A DNA stretch of 64,000 nucleotides from Colocasia esculenta (taxonomy: Eukaryota > Streptophyta > Magnoliopsida > Alismatales > Araceae). The notes under the pieces are model-generated. The model was not told where the DNA came from, ran no database searches, and saw nothing but the letters and a program-made list of their open reading frames with translations. Of the stretch, positions 1 to 11,492 are shown one piece after another. The stretch is from contig CM024759.1 in NCBI GenBank assembly GCA_014218235.1, positions 7,146,712 through 7,210,711 of the forward strand, written 5' to 3'. The position numbers were made by a program, and so were the translations under genes. Each line of letters begins with the position of its first letter. Within the stretch, counting starts at the first letter, position 1.

Positions 1-35
1 AATATTCGTCGGTAAAACTGCTTTTTCTAGTAGTG
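1..35. mobile_element. Terminus of a second CACTA-type element lying left of the window
   Basis: The sequence CTTTTTCTAGTAGTG ends at 35. It is the reverse complement of the CACTAC...AGAAAAAG start typical of plant CACTA elements, and is preceded by a TTTTACCGACGA-like subterminal motif read on the minus strand. The element it ends must lie to the left. The CCGTCGG repeats continue to its right without a CACTA start, so it appears to be nested in the subterminal zone of the larger element. No target duplication can be checked, because the other end is outside the window. Confidence 0.5.
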
Positions 36-365
36 GGTAATCCGTCGAAAAATGCGTCTTCCGACAGCTTTCCGTCCACCGGTCGTCGAAAACAGTCCGT
101 CGGAAATAATTGGTCAGAAATTACCGACGGAACAGAATTCCGTCGGAAATCAGTCGGAAACTCAGACGGAACTATCCGTCAGAAATTTCGTCAGTATTTA
201 CCGATGGAATTCCGTCGGTAAATCGGTCGGCATTTCCGTCAGTAAATACTGACACAAAATCCGTCGGAAAATATTCGTCAGAAGTATAGACGGAATTACT
301 GACGGCTATTTTCCGTCAGTAATTTATAATTTCCGACGGATGAATATCCGTCAGAAAATCCGTCA
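36..365. repeat. CACTA subterminal repeat region, left side
   Basis: About 330 bp is built from direct and inverted copies of CCGTCGGAAAT, TTACCGACGG and CCGTCAGTAA variants, several per 50 bp. In CACTA elements such repeats bind the TNPA-type protein. The same motif recurs near 22,200, which is the main argument that both belong to one element. ORFs through this block are by-products of the repetition. Confidence 0.8.
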
Positions 366-725
366 TAATATACAGTATATATTTTTTAAAAACTTAACAA
401 ATAAAAGTGATTTTTCAAACCTGTTACAATATTCATAAATTTCACAAATACTCACGATCAACATAAAATCATAAAATACAACAAATATAAAATCATACAG
501 AATAATAAATACAAAAAAATCAAGACAGATCTGCTGGATCGTTTGCTGTCCCTGCCTCGTCATCGTTAGGTGCCGGAGGTGGATCATATATTAAAAAAAT
601 AATATGAGAAACATTAATAATAATTAAAAGACATATATTATTTTAAAAAATTAAATTTAAAATATGTGATTATTTCTCAAGTTTAATTAGATACTATTTT
701 TAGATCCGTCGTTTCTTGGGTGTTG
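366..725. other. AT-rich stretch with a candidate last TNPA-like exon
   Basis: Mostly AT-rich sequence without structure. On the minus strand, 590 down to 520 reads an acidic, proline-rich tail (DPPPAPNDDEAG...) ending in TGA at 520-522, which looks like the C-terminal exon of TNPA-like CACTA proteins. No convincing splice acceptor is visible just upstream of it, so the exon is tentative. Nothing else is supported. Confidence 0.4.
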
Positions 726-3480
726 TTTAGATCCGTCATTTGAACGCCCAACCCAATCCGGGGATCCAAATTGGATTACGTCAGTTCCCACACGTCACTT
801 TAACCCACCCGGTCGTGTCGGAGAAAATGGCACGCCCATCGGATCCCTCTTTGGGATTTTAGAGCCCCAGGTTGTGTGTTTTGACCCTTTATATGTACTT
901 GGATGTTTTTTAGATCCGTCATTTGAACACCCAACCCAATCCGGGAATCCAAATTGGATTCCGTCAATTCCCACACGTCACTTTAACCCACCCGGTCGTG
1001 TCGGAGAAAACGGCACGCCGATCGGATCCCTTTTTGGGATTTTAGACCCCCGGGTTGTGTGTCTTGACCCTTTATATATACTTGGGTGTTTTTTAGATCC
1101 ATCATTTGAACGCCCAACCCAATCCGGGAATCCAAATTGATTTCGTCAGTTCGCACACGTCACTTTAACCAACCGAGTCGTGTCGGAGAAAACGACACGC
1201 CGAACGGATCCCTCTTTGGGATTTTAGACCCCGGCTTGTGTGTTTTGACCCTTTATATATACTTGGATATTTTTTAGATCCGTCATTTGAACGCCCAACC
1301 CAATCCGGAGATCCAAATTGGATTCCGTCAGTTCCCACACGTCACTTTAACCCACCCGGTCGTGACGGAGAAAACGGCACGCCGATCGGATCCCTCTTTG
1401 GGATTTTAGACCCCCGGGTTGTGTGTTTTGACCATTTATGTATACTTGAGTGTTTTTTAGATCCGTCATTTGAACGCCCAACCCAATCCGGGGATCCAAA
1501 TTGGATTCGGTCAATTTCCACACGTCACTTTAACCCACTCGGTCGTGTCGGAGAAAACGGCACGCCGATCGGATCCCTGTTTGGGATTTTAGACCCCCGG
1601 GTTGTGTGTTTTGACCCTTTATATATACTTGTGTGTTTTTTAGATCCGTCATTTGAACGCCCAACCCAATTCGGGTATCCAAATTGGATTCTGCCAGTTC
1701 CAGACGTCACTTTAACCCACCCGGTCATGTCGGAGAAAAAGGCACGCCGATCGGATCCCTCTTTGGGATTTTAGACCCCCGGGTTGTGTGTTTTAACCCT
1801 TTATATATACTTGGATGTTTTTTAGATCTGTCATTTGAACGCCCAACCCAATCCGGGGATCCAAATTGGATTCCTTCAGTTCCCACACGTTACTTTAACC
1901 CACCCGGTCGTGTCGGAGAAAACGGCACGCCGATCGGATCCCTCTTTGGGATTTTAGACTCCCGGGTTTGTGTTTTGACCCTTTATATATACTTGGATGT
2001 TTTTTAGATCCGTCATTTGAACACCCAACCCAATCCGGGCATCCAAATTAGATTCCGTCAGTTCCCACACGTCACTTTAACCCACTTGGTCGTGTCGGAG
2101 AAAATGGCATGTTGATCGGATCCCTCTTTGGGATTTTAGACCCTCGGGTTGTGTGTTTTGACCCTTTATGTATACTTGGGTGTTTTTTAGATCCGTCATT
2201 TGAACGCCCAACCCAATCCTGGGATCCAAATTGGATTTCGTCAGTTTCCACATGTCACTTTAACCCACTCAGTCGTGTCGAAGAAAACGGCACGCCGATC
2301 GGATCCCTCTTTGGGATTTTAGACCCCCGGGTTGTGTGTTTTGACCCTTTATATATACTTGTGTGTTTTTTAGATCTGTCATTTGAACGCCAACCCAATC
2401 CGGGGATTCAAATTGGATTCTGCCAGTTCCCACACGTCACTTTAACCCACCCGGTCGTGTCGGAGAAAACGGCACGCCGATCGGATCCCTCTTTGGGATT
2501 TTAGACCCCCGGGTTGTGTGTTTTGACCCTTTATATATACCTGGATGTTTTTTAGATCCGTCATTTGAACGCCCTACCCAATCCGGGGATCCAAATTGGA
2601 TTCCTTCAGTTCCCACACGTCACTTTAACCCACCCGGTCGTGTCGGAGAAAATGGCACGTCGATCGGATCCCTCTTTGGGATTTTAGACCCCCGAGTTTG
2701 TGTTTTGACCCTTTATATATACTTGGATATTTTTTAGATCCATCATTTGAACGCCCAACCCAATCTGGAGATCCAAATTGGATTCCGCCAATTCCCACAC
2801 GTCACTTTAACCCATCCGGTTGTGTCGAAGAAAACGGCACGCCGATCGGATCCCTCTTTGGGATTTTAGACCCCCGGATTGTGTGTTTTGGCCCTTTATA
2901 TATACTTGGGTGTTTTTTAGATCCGTCATTTGAACGCCCAACCCAATCCGGGGATCTAAATTAGATTCCGCTAGTTCCCACACGTCACTTTAACCCACCC
3001 GGTCGTGTCGGAGAAAATGACACGCCGATCGGATCCCTCTTTGGGATTTTAGACCCACGGGTTGTGTGTTTTGACCCTTTATATATACTTGGATGTTTTT
3101 TAGATCTGTCATTTGAACGCCCAACCCAATCCGGGGATCCAAATTGGATTCCGTCAGTTCCCACACGTCACTTTAACCCACCCGGTCATGTCGGAGAAAA
3201 TGGCACGCCGATCAGATTCCTCTTTGGGATTTTAGACCCCCGGGTTGTGTGTTTTGACCCTTTATATATGTTTGGGTGTTTTTTAGATCTGTCATTTGAA
3301 CGCCCAACCCAATCCGGGGATCCAAGTTGGATTCCGTCAGTTCCCACACGTCGCTTTAACTCACCCGGTCGTGTCGAAGCAAACAACACGCCGATCAGAT
3401 CCCTATTTAGGATTTTAGACCCCCGGGTTGTGTGTTTTGACACTTTAGACTTAGGTTTTTTTTAGATCCGTCAATTGAAC
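726..3480. repeat. 183-bp tandem satellite, about 15 units
   Basis: The box TTTAGATCCGTCATTTGAAC recurs with its ATC at 731, 914, 1097, 1278, 1461, 1644, 1826, 2008, 2191, 2374, 2556, 2738, 2921, 3104, 3287 and 3466. The spacing is 183 bp (181-183), except 179 for the last. Units differ by scattered substitutions only. 183 is 61 codons, so long open frames run through the array on both strands; they look incidental. The array lies between the main TNPA-like exons (ending near 3590) and a candidate terminal exon at 520-590, so it may sit inside an intron of that gene. Confidence 0.95.
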
Positions 3481-3587
3481 ACCCTTTACACTTATATTAG
3501 GCTAATTAATTAATTTATGTTAGGTTGACATTCTTTAGTGGTTTCATCTCATCCAAAGTATATTAAATTAATACTAATACTGACCTG

Positions 3588-5430
3588 AGGTGCTGGCTGT
3601 GAGGGCCATACTCCCTGCATGGCTGAGATCAACTGCTGAACCATATTGCCGAACTACGTATGTAGCTCAGCCCATAGCTCCTCCCGAATGAGGCCTCTAA
3701 TCTCCTCTACACCACTGACGGGCGGCACAGCAGATGAACTCGCGTATGTCGGGGGAGCGAGCGAACTCACATATGAGGACAACACTGGATGAGTATCCAG
3801 GCTGTCCCCAAAGCCGTACACTCGACCCTTCCTCGGCCCTCCCGCTGTGTCGACCCAAGCCTCCACATCCAAGTCTGGCTGGGGAGTGCCCTCTGCATAG
3901 CGCTCCGCCATCGTCCTATCGTAGGTCTCCTACAGAACAAATTAAAATTAAATTATTGAAAACAAATTAGTTTAATATCTTAATTGAATTCATAATTTAT
4001 AGCTTGACTTACAGCGATCGTGCGGGCACTCTCGCTAACATAGTCATCCGTCCCCTTCGCTTATGAGTCCGATCAAATAACTCGCGAAAAGTAGGGGCAC
4101 GCTCGAGCTCGTGATGCTTACAATTCAACAAAATTAGTTAGTTTCACAATAATAATCAATGTATTAAGCAATTGAACAATAATATGCTTACCAATTTTTG
4201 ACTGTGGGTCGCATAAGATACGGACCCACTAGTATGCACATTCTTCTCCGGATGAGTTGATATGTTGCGTATTGCCGCCTGTGACCACTGCTGCCATGGT
4301 CCAGCAGCCCAACGCTCACAAAGGGACTCCCAATAGTCCCTCCTCAGCCAAACAGGGTCATAATCAAGCCAAGCCATAGGATCCCGGTTGCATGTGGTCT
4401 TCATTGCCTTGTCTCGGGCCTCCCACATCGACTTTCTTAAATTAGTCTGGGCAGTAGACTCCCAGACGGCTCGAGCTCGAGGGAGATCCTCGGGTCTCGT
4501 GAACGCGAACCTCTGCTGTAAAGAAATAAAATTACTCTACTTTCTGCACTAACAGAGATAGTAATTAAATAAATGACTTCGACTCATCTAAAAATTAAAA
4601 ATACCGTGAACATGTCAAATAACAAATCTCGGACGGGCACTGGGAACTCTCTCCATGCATCCACTGGTCCTGGAATATGTGTGTGGACCAGCGTTGTAAT
4701 ATGACGGGAAGCAGAACCGGGATCTATCTTCCCCCTGCAATTGCACATTAATTTTGTACATGAAATGTTTAACATAAATAACAAATATAGTAACTATGAA
4801 GTGATCAACTTTACCCTGAGATCCAGCATGGTTGTCGTCCCGGTAGTTGAGGCCCCTCCTCAGCTACTGGATGTTGGCTCTCCACCTCTGTTGAAAATAA
4901 TTTAGTACACTATTATTGTATAAATTGCAAGAAAACAAACATACTAATCTATGGAAACATACATGTACCTGGTGGTGAGGAAGAAGGGAAAGGTGGCACT
5001 GCTCGCGTGCTTGGCGGGGAGGCGGTCCCTGCAAAATTATATACACATTAGAAAATATGAATTTAAATTGAACAACAATATATACGTATACCTGTCGCAT
5101 GGACGACCGGCGTGGACGGGGAGGCAGTCCCTGCAAAAAATTGTATGTACGTTAGATCTCGTGAATTTAATATGAACAATAATATCCATCTAGTTCTTTG
5201 TGTACATATGCATATACCTGTCGCTGGGACGACCGGCGCGGACGGGGAGGCAGACGTGGACTGGGAGGCAGACCCTGAGAAATTGTATGTACGTTAGATC
5301 TCGTGAATTTAATATGAACAATAATATATAGAGTTTTGTGTTTACATATACATATACCTGTCGTGGACGGGGTCGCGAACCCTCTGCCAACGGACGTGGA
5401 AATCGTCTGACTCCGTCCTCCACGTACCAT
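3588..5430 (-). pseudogene. TNPA-like gene (Ptta/En/Spm plant transposase family), decayed
   Basis: The gene is assembled from minus-strand exons separated by introns with recognisable GT and AG ends. A start-like exon near 5430-5360 (MVRGGRSQTI) is followed by short basic Pro/Arg-rich exons near 5275-5220, 5135-5095, 5030-4970 and 4888-4820. Then come the family core exons at about 4735-4617 (GSASRHITTLVHTHIPGPVD) and 4519-4197 (WEARDKAM...WLRRDYWESLCERW). After these, 4130-4018 carries FRELFDRTHKRRG and 3925-3588 carries the C-terminal part. Proteins of this family bind the subterminal repeats and assist the transposase. The 4130-4018 exon has lost about one base after HKRRG, and an in-frame TAG lies at 3654-3656, so no full-length product is expected. 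Confidence 0.75.
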
Positions 5431-5547
5431 ATCTCTATTGAGATAAATAAAGATATAACATGTCATCAGCACTCAAATTTGAAGTAGCAATTTAATATGA
5501 ACATATAATTAGCAACAACACAAAGTTCTTACAAAATATAGGGTATA

Positions 5548-8500
5548 TTATCTATGTTCATCATCAGATGCTGAAGACATGTTTAATTCAGCATCATCTT
5601 CGTCATCATCCTCGAATTCCTCCTCATCATGCCGGGAGTCTTCCTCCACATCAGACTCCACCTCCCGCTCAAGGGCATTTGGGTCAACTTCTTCCTGTTC
5701 GTTATCCTTATGTAAGCAAATTGTTTCATTTATATCATGAACACTGAACTGCGTAGAAGCTACCAATTCTCGTGCGTCACTCTGATCTAATTGGAAAAAA
5801 TTGTCATTAACACCTTCGAGCTCATCATCAGCCGGGAGAAGCTCATACTCAGGAAATAGCCTTGATTTCACTCTACATGCAGCCCACCAATCTTTTAATT
5901 TCAGGGATGAATAATTTGAATAATAAACTTGTTGGGCTTGTGCCGCCAGAATGAATGGCTCATATGTACTCAACTTGGACTTATGCTTGACATCGACAAT
6001 TCCATATGTTGTGTCATGACGAATAGATGTCGGATCAAACCAATGACACTTGAAGAGCAATACATTGTTGTCTTGTCCCAAAAATTGCAGTTCAATGACT
6101 TCTTCGAGAATGCCATAATAGTCAATTTCATTTTCATTGTAGGCACTTCCCTTCACACATACGCCGTTGTTCATCGTAGACTTATTCCGTCCATAATCTC
6201 TCGTGTGAAATCTGTATCCATTCACAATGTAACCTGGATAGACACGTACAATCTTCGAGGGGCCATAACTAATCTCTTGTACTCTTGAATCGGTAATAAA
6301 ACCTTGTTCAACCTATTATCAAAAAAATAGACAGACATTGACAAATTACAACAACTAAGTATGCATAAGAACATAACACTTATGTTTCAAAATATTTAGA
6401 CACATACTCGAGATCTTAACCAACTAGGAAAAGACTTCTCCAGTTCCTTTTCAACCTGCACGTCAGTTAGACGTGGATTCCGTTGCAGTATGACCGAGTC
6501 AAACTCTCTGCAATGTAAATGCCACACAACCTTTCAGTTCTGCAGCATTGCACACAAATGATGTACATCATAAGTGTTGAGAGCTTACTCAATGTAGGGG
6601 TCTAGTTCTGCGCAATTCATGAAGATGTAGATCTTCGTAGCTACCAACTCTCAGTCTTCGAGTGCGCGAGTAAAAGAATATCCGAACGCCCGTCCGGGAC
6701 ACTTTAATATAGAGAGTCGGTCTGACACATTAGAATCTCCACCATCATCATTACGTGGAGGTTGAGTGCGTCGGGTTCGTATTTTCGTGTCAAAGTACAT
6801 CGAACAGAAGCTCGATATCTCCTCAATGAGGTACGCCTGGGTAATGGAGCCCTCAACTTGTGCTTTGTTGCGGACTTTCATCTTAAGATTTTGCATGCAC
6901 CTACGATAATAATTCAAATGAATACATATGAAATATAAAAGATCGTCGTAATGTGAATAAATTGAGATATAGAAATATACCTCTCGAACGGATACATCCA
7001 TCAAAATTGTACTGGTCCTCCGACCCTAGCCTCATATGGCAAATGGATGATCAGGTGCTCCATTGAATCAAAGAATGCTGGAGGAAATATCTTCTCTAAT
7101 TTGTAGACTGTCTGTATTATATTTTGCTCCATATGTTGCAAGTCAAGAAGTCTGATTTCTGATGCAGATAAAATCCTGAAGAATTGACTTAGCTCAGTCA
7201 TTGCTCCCCATATTTGCTTCGGCAATAACTCACGAAAAGCAAGTGGCATCAGTCTTTGCATGAAAACATGGCAGTCATGACTCTTCATTCCGTATATTTT
7301 TCCCTCGTTGACATTTACAAAACGGGCAATATTCGAGACATATCCATCCGGAAATCTCAAATGCTTCAACCATTGCAACACTTCCTTAATCTGTCTGGCC
7401 CCAAGCACATATGCAGCTTTAGGTTGCACCACTTTTCCTTGAACATGCTGCAGCTCTAGTTCTGGACGTCTGCAAAGTACTTTCAAATCCAAACGTGCCT
7501 TGACGTTATCCTTCGTTTTGCCTTTGACGTCCATAACTGTGTTGAACACATTATCAAAAATATTCTTCTCTATATGCATGACGTCAAGGTTATGTCGTAT
7601 CAAAAGTGTTGACCAATAAGGCAATTCCTAAAAGATGCTTTGCTTCACCCAATTGTGATCCTTCCCAAAGCCAGGGATTTGTCGGGTACTACCAGCCAGT
7701 TGTGTTACAGTCGGTAAGTTCTGGACCCGCCTTGCCATGTTTCCACCAGACACCCGTTCCATATCTACCTCCTCCATCACAATTGTATTTTTAATAAAAG
7801 AATCCTTTTTGTTTCGGAAAGGATGGTCACTCGGTAGAAACCGACGATGACAATCGAACCAACATGATTTTCCCCCAGATTTCAACACAAATGATTTAGA
7901 ATCATTCATGCAATAAGGACATGCCAACCTCCCATGTGTGCTCCAGCCAGATAACATGTCGTACGCTGGAAAGTTACTTATTGTCCACATTAATGCAGCC
8001 TTCAAATTGAAATTCTGTTTTCTGGATGCATCATAAGAGAGAACCCCATCTAACCATAACAATTTCAGCTCATCAATCAACGTTCTAAGATATATGTCTA
8101 TATTTTTTCCTGAACTTTTTGGACCCGGAATCAACAATGAAAGGAACAGATTCTCACGCTTCATGCACATGCCTGGCGGAAGGTTATACGGTGTTAGGAA
8201 TACTAGCCAACATGAGTAAGATGCCACCGAGGCTTCGAATGGATTGAAACCGTCTGTGCATAAACCCAGCTGCACGTTGCGTGGATCCCTTGAGAAGTAA
8301 GGATGAGTACGGCTAAAATGAGCCCAAGCTTCACCATCGGCAGGATGACTCATTTCACCTTCGTCACGACGGACTCTTTCTGCATGCCAAGTCATATGTC
8401 CAGCTGTCTTTGGGGACATGAACAACCGCTACAATCTGGGTGTGATCGGAAAGTACCGCAATGACTTATACGGAACATCCTTCTGCTTTGACTTGTCCCC

Positions 8501-9238
8501 TCTCTTGGGCTTGAATCTATCATGCTTACAAATACAGCATGATGTCTTATCTGCATCATCTTTGTAGTACAACATATAGTGATTCGGACATGCATCAATT
8601 TTCATAAAACCAAGCCCTAGATCATTCACCATCTTCTTCGCACGGTAAAAGTCAGCAGGTAACCTCTCTGATTGAGGAAGCATACTCTTGACGAGTAAGA
8701 GAAGCCGGTCAAAACAACTCTCACTCATATGAAATTCAGATTTCAAATTCAGTAGCAGCGACACTGCAGACAACCGTGTATGCTTCTCACAACCATCCCA
8801 TAATGCCTCATCAGCATCTCGAAGTAACTGATAAAATCTCTGAGCTGTATCATTCGGCACTTCTTCATTTGTTTGATCTTCATGAATATTGAACTCCGGA
8901 CCAGCAGCATCGACAACCATGTCTACGTACGTACTTGTGGAGGCAAAGTAATTAGCTGGTGCAGACGACTGAATATTCAACTCACCATGAGACGACCATA
9001 ACTCATAATGGGCAACAAATCCTCTCGTATACAAATGATGCTGCACATCCCATGTCGATATCCACTTTCTGTTCTTACAAGCTGAACACAGACATCGGAT
9101 GTTACCCATCGGATCAACTGCTACTGATGAATTACTAAATGCAAATTGAATAAAACTGTCAACTCTGTCTTTAAACTCCTCGGCCACAACTCCATTCACT
9201 ATTCCACGGTACATCCATGACCGATTCTCATAAGACAT
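5548..9238 (-). pseudogene. CACTA TNP2/TNPD-type transposase, broken by stops
   Basis: This is the transposase of the CACTA element. The minus-strand order is as follows. A transposase-associated domain near the N terminus (WMYRGIVNGVV, CLCSACKN) is followed by the tnp2 core at 8425-7005 (LGLCTDGFNPF, CPYCMND, NLDVMHIEKN). The DUF4218-like segment (MEHLIIHLPYEARVGGPVQF) reaches about 7000, with a continuation at 6905-6650. A DUF4216-like region (YPGYIVNGYRFHTRDYGRNK) and an acidic tail end in a stop at 5548. Three in-frame stops interrupt otherwise colinear coding: TAG 8429-8431, TAG 7628-7630 and TGA 7001-7003. Relatives have Gln, Trp and Arg there. At least two introns follow in the 3' half (about 7000-6905 and around 6540-6300). 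The element is therefore non-autonomous now. Confidence 0.85.
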
Positions 9239-9344
9239 TTTCCCTACACAGATTAAATGTCATGTCACGAGTTAAAATCCAACAGACCCTCACATCGTTC
9301 GAGTAAGTCAAAATGAATAGGTAGGATATATTATTAAGATTATC

Positions 9345-9645
9345 ACTTTTTACCCATCTGTGAATATTTGATCGCACTCAGATGACCATTTACTATGTGT
9401 TTGTATTATTTGCTGAAAATTTCGGCAACATCTCCCCACACCTCTCCGATAAACCAAAAATATTTATTGATTGAGATATTTTCTTAAACACTTACTAATA
9501 AGTGGTTAAGAAAATATTCTAAATCAATAAAGGTAAATCAGAGAGGAGTGAGTAGACGCACCCAAAATTTTCAACAAATAATACAAACACATAATAAATG
9601 ACCACCTAACTGCGATCAAACATTCACAGACTGTCCAAAACGGGA
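9345..9645. repeat. Inverted repeat (foldback) upstream of the TNP2 gene
   Basis: The left arm, about 9352-9486, contains GTGAATATTTGATCGCA and TGTGTTTGTATTATTTGCTG. It is matched in reverse complement by a right arm at about 9499-9635. Arms are roughly 135 bp with scattered mismatches and a loop of about 15 bp. It lies 110 bp 5' of the transposase start, so it would be promoter or leader. Foldbacks near CACTA termini are known as sources of small RNA; whether this one is transcribed cannot be seen. Confidence 0.8.
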
Positions 9646-9648
9646 CAA

Positions 9649-9725
9649 TTCAAGACTTTGAGTTAGATATACATGTTCTCATTATTGAAAATAAGACTCG
9701 TGCACATCAATCTCAAAGTCTTGAA
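9649..9725. repeat. Short inverted repeat, 14-bp perfect arms
   Basis: TTCAAGACTTTGAG at 9649-9662 faces its reverse complement CTCAAAGTCTTGAA at 9712-9725, with a 49-bp loop. It is the second of three consecutive foldbacks 5' of the transposase gene. It could be a binding site or a remnant of a larger hairpin. The following 9730-10,030 is AT-rich with no gene that I can see. Confidence 0.6.
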
Positions 9726-10031
9726 CGGGAAGGTTCATTGACACGGGCTTAACACGCTCTCGTGATGTGTGTGCAGTGAAAAATTACTATACATGCATAG
9801 ATCAAATTTCAAACGCACATGAATATGAAATCAAAATCATACATGTGAACAAGTCCAATGATAAACCAAATTCACACATTTTTTAACATGAATTGCATTA
9901 AAGTAAGAAATACAATACTAATCATGAAAAAAGAATTACAAGTGAAGTATGATCTACAATACTTTCACCACGATGATTACAAAATATACATTATCAATTT
10001 AAATTCATAACTTAAAAGAATGGTTTCACTC

Positions 10032-10430
10032 GAAAACTGCTTATAGCCCAAGAATAGAATACTCTTGTTCTCCTCCCATCTTTTCAGAACACCAAGTTGC
10101 GGAGATCTGTTGTCAGCCTTAACATAGTAGAAGTCAAGAAGAGGAATCTCTTCTACTTGCCACCGTTGGAATTCTCTCTTCCATGTTGGTAGGATTCCTT
10201 TCGGGAGAATGATTAAGGGTCTTGCAGAGGGGTATTTAGCTAAAAAACTCTGGACGAAGCTGATCAGCATAAATGTTTTTCCTAATCCAGGAGGGTGCAT
10301 GTGCTAGAATGAGGGTGCATGTGCTAGAATGCACCCTCCTGGATTATCACCCAAATTGGATTCCTCACCAAGAATTTGAACAAGCAACCTGATGTGGCTT
10401 CATTTGTTTCAGATAAACGGGGGTAACAAA
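10032..10430 (-). pseudogene. SNF2 remodeler fragment (DRD1/CLSY type), left arm of an inverted repeat
   Basis: On the minus strand this reads the helicase motif I region of an SNF2 protein of the DRD1/CHR35-CLASSY group. It shows GDNPGGC, then HPPGLGKTFM with an intact Walker A lysine, then FLAKYPSARPLIILPKGILP and an FLGYKQFSS end at about 10,032. Those proteins act in RNA-directed DNA methylation. A direct repeat of about 20 bp around 10,296-10,340 (AGGGTGCATGTGCTAGAAT) duplicates the stretch before the Walker motif and brings in a stop. No other exons are present, so this is a captured fragment. It pairs with 10,444-10,819. Assignment to DRD1 rather than CLSY3/4 is by overall resemblance only. 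Confidence 0.7.
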
Positions 10431-10819
10431 AAGATAACATTCTGTTCACCCAAGTTATCTGAAACAAATGAAGCCACATCAAGTAGAAGGATTCATATTC
10501 TTGGTGAGGAATCTAGTGGGTGATAATCCAGGAGGGTGCATTGTAGCACATCCACCCTCCTGGGTCAAGAAAAACATTTATGATGATCAGCTTCGTCCAG
10601 AGTTTTTTAGCTAAATACCCCTCTGCAAGACCCTTAATCATTCTCCCGAAAGGAATCCTACCAACATGGAAGAGAGAATTCCAACGGTGGCAAGTAGAAG
10701 AGATTCCTCTTCTTGACTTCTACTCTGTTAAGGCTGACAACAAATCTCCGCAGCTTGGTGTTCTGAAAAGATGGGAGGAGAACAGGAGTATTCTATTATT
10801 GGGCTATAAGCAGTTTTCT
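10032..10819. repeat. Long inverted repeat derived from the SNF2 gene fragment
   Basis: The arms are about 10,032-10,424 and 10,444-10,819, roughly 380-390 bp each, around a spacer of about 20 bp (GGGGTAACAAAAAGATAACA region). Arm identity looks near 90 percent, with different indels in each. Both arms include the captured coding fragment plus the CCAGGAGGGTGCAT boxes near motif I. A transcript through it would fold into a long hairpin. Confidence 0.8.
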
Positions 10820-10960
10820 AGAATTGTCTGTGATGCAAAAGACAATATAACTGCTGCATGTTAGGAAGCTCTATTAAATGTCCCTAGCCTCCTCATTTTA
10901 CATGAGGGCCATACTCTCATAAATGAAAACACAAATATACTAAGTAGACCGTCTATAGGT
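10444..10960 (+). pseudogene. SNF2 remodeler fragment (DRD1/CLSY type), right arm of an inverted repeat
   Basis: This is the plus-strand copy of the same gene fragment. It begins MKPHQVEGFIFLVRNLVGD near 10,470. It runs into a damaged motif I where a small indel gives PPSWVKK instead of PGxGKT, then resumes in a frame open from 10,580 to 10,864. It extends further than the left arm, through QFSRIVCDAKD and, past a stop at 10,861-10,864, a motif II-like LILHEGHT (family LILDEGHT) to about 10,960. The Asp of the DEGH box is therefore changed. This longer homology shows the source was a genomic exon. Both arms carry their own lesions, so neither encodes protein. Confidence 0.7.
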
Positions 10961-11483
10961 TTCGGCAGGAGGTACATGAAAACTGAGATGGAGGGGACTT
11001 TATGTGATATATATTTTCTAATGAGTGAAGTATGATTTATGGCCAATATAAACAAACTAACTTAAAGGTAGGCATATGTCCTCATCTCAAAATTATCCGT
11101 ATCTATCTAAAATTATCCATATCCATATCAATTCGACCCTTATATGAAGAGATCATTTACCTCTCTCAACCTCTGTCTTTCCCCTAGTCTCTCTTTATAA
11201 TACATCTATAGAATATGCTAGAAATATTCCTTTATGCGTATTACTTTGTTACATTTGGATAAAACCACTAATCTGACATGTCATTTTATAAAATCACTAA
11301 TGTCGGTTGATTCACATAAAATAGACAAATAAATTATGACATATTTGACATGTCATTTTATAAGTCTAATTCAAATATTTATGAACCCAATTTAAGTATA
11401 TTCATTAGTCAACTTAGTTTTTTATGCACTCATTTACAACTCAAATGCAATTGTGCACTTACACTAAATATTTCTTGTTAAGA
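10961..11483. other. AT-rich stretch without a gene
   Basis: No coding signature follows the end of the SNF2 fragment. TGACATGTCATTTTATAA occurs twice (about 11,276 and 11,346), suggesting a small local duplication. The stretch ends at the target duplication of the Mutator-like element. Confidence 0.6.
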
Positions 11484-11492
11484 TATATATAA
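11484..11492. other. 9-bp target site duplication, left copy
   Basis: TATATATAA lies directly before GGGAGAATTAATT and is repeated exactly at 19,793-19,801. Nine-base duplications are the hallmark of Mutator-like insertion. The low-complexity sequence makes a chance match somewhat more likely. Confidence 0.8.

Noticed and set aside
874..3465. Long plus- and minus-strand ORFs through the 183-bp array
   Set aside because: The period is a multiple of three, so one open unit makes a long frame. Stops and frame changes differ between units and no domain is recognised.
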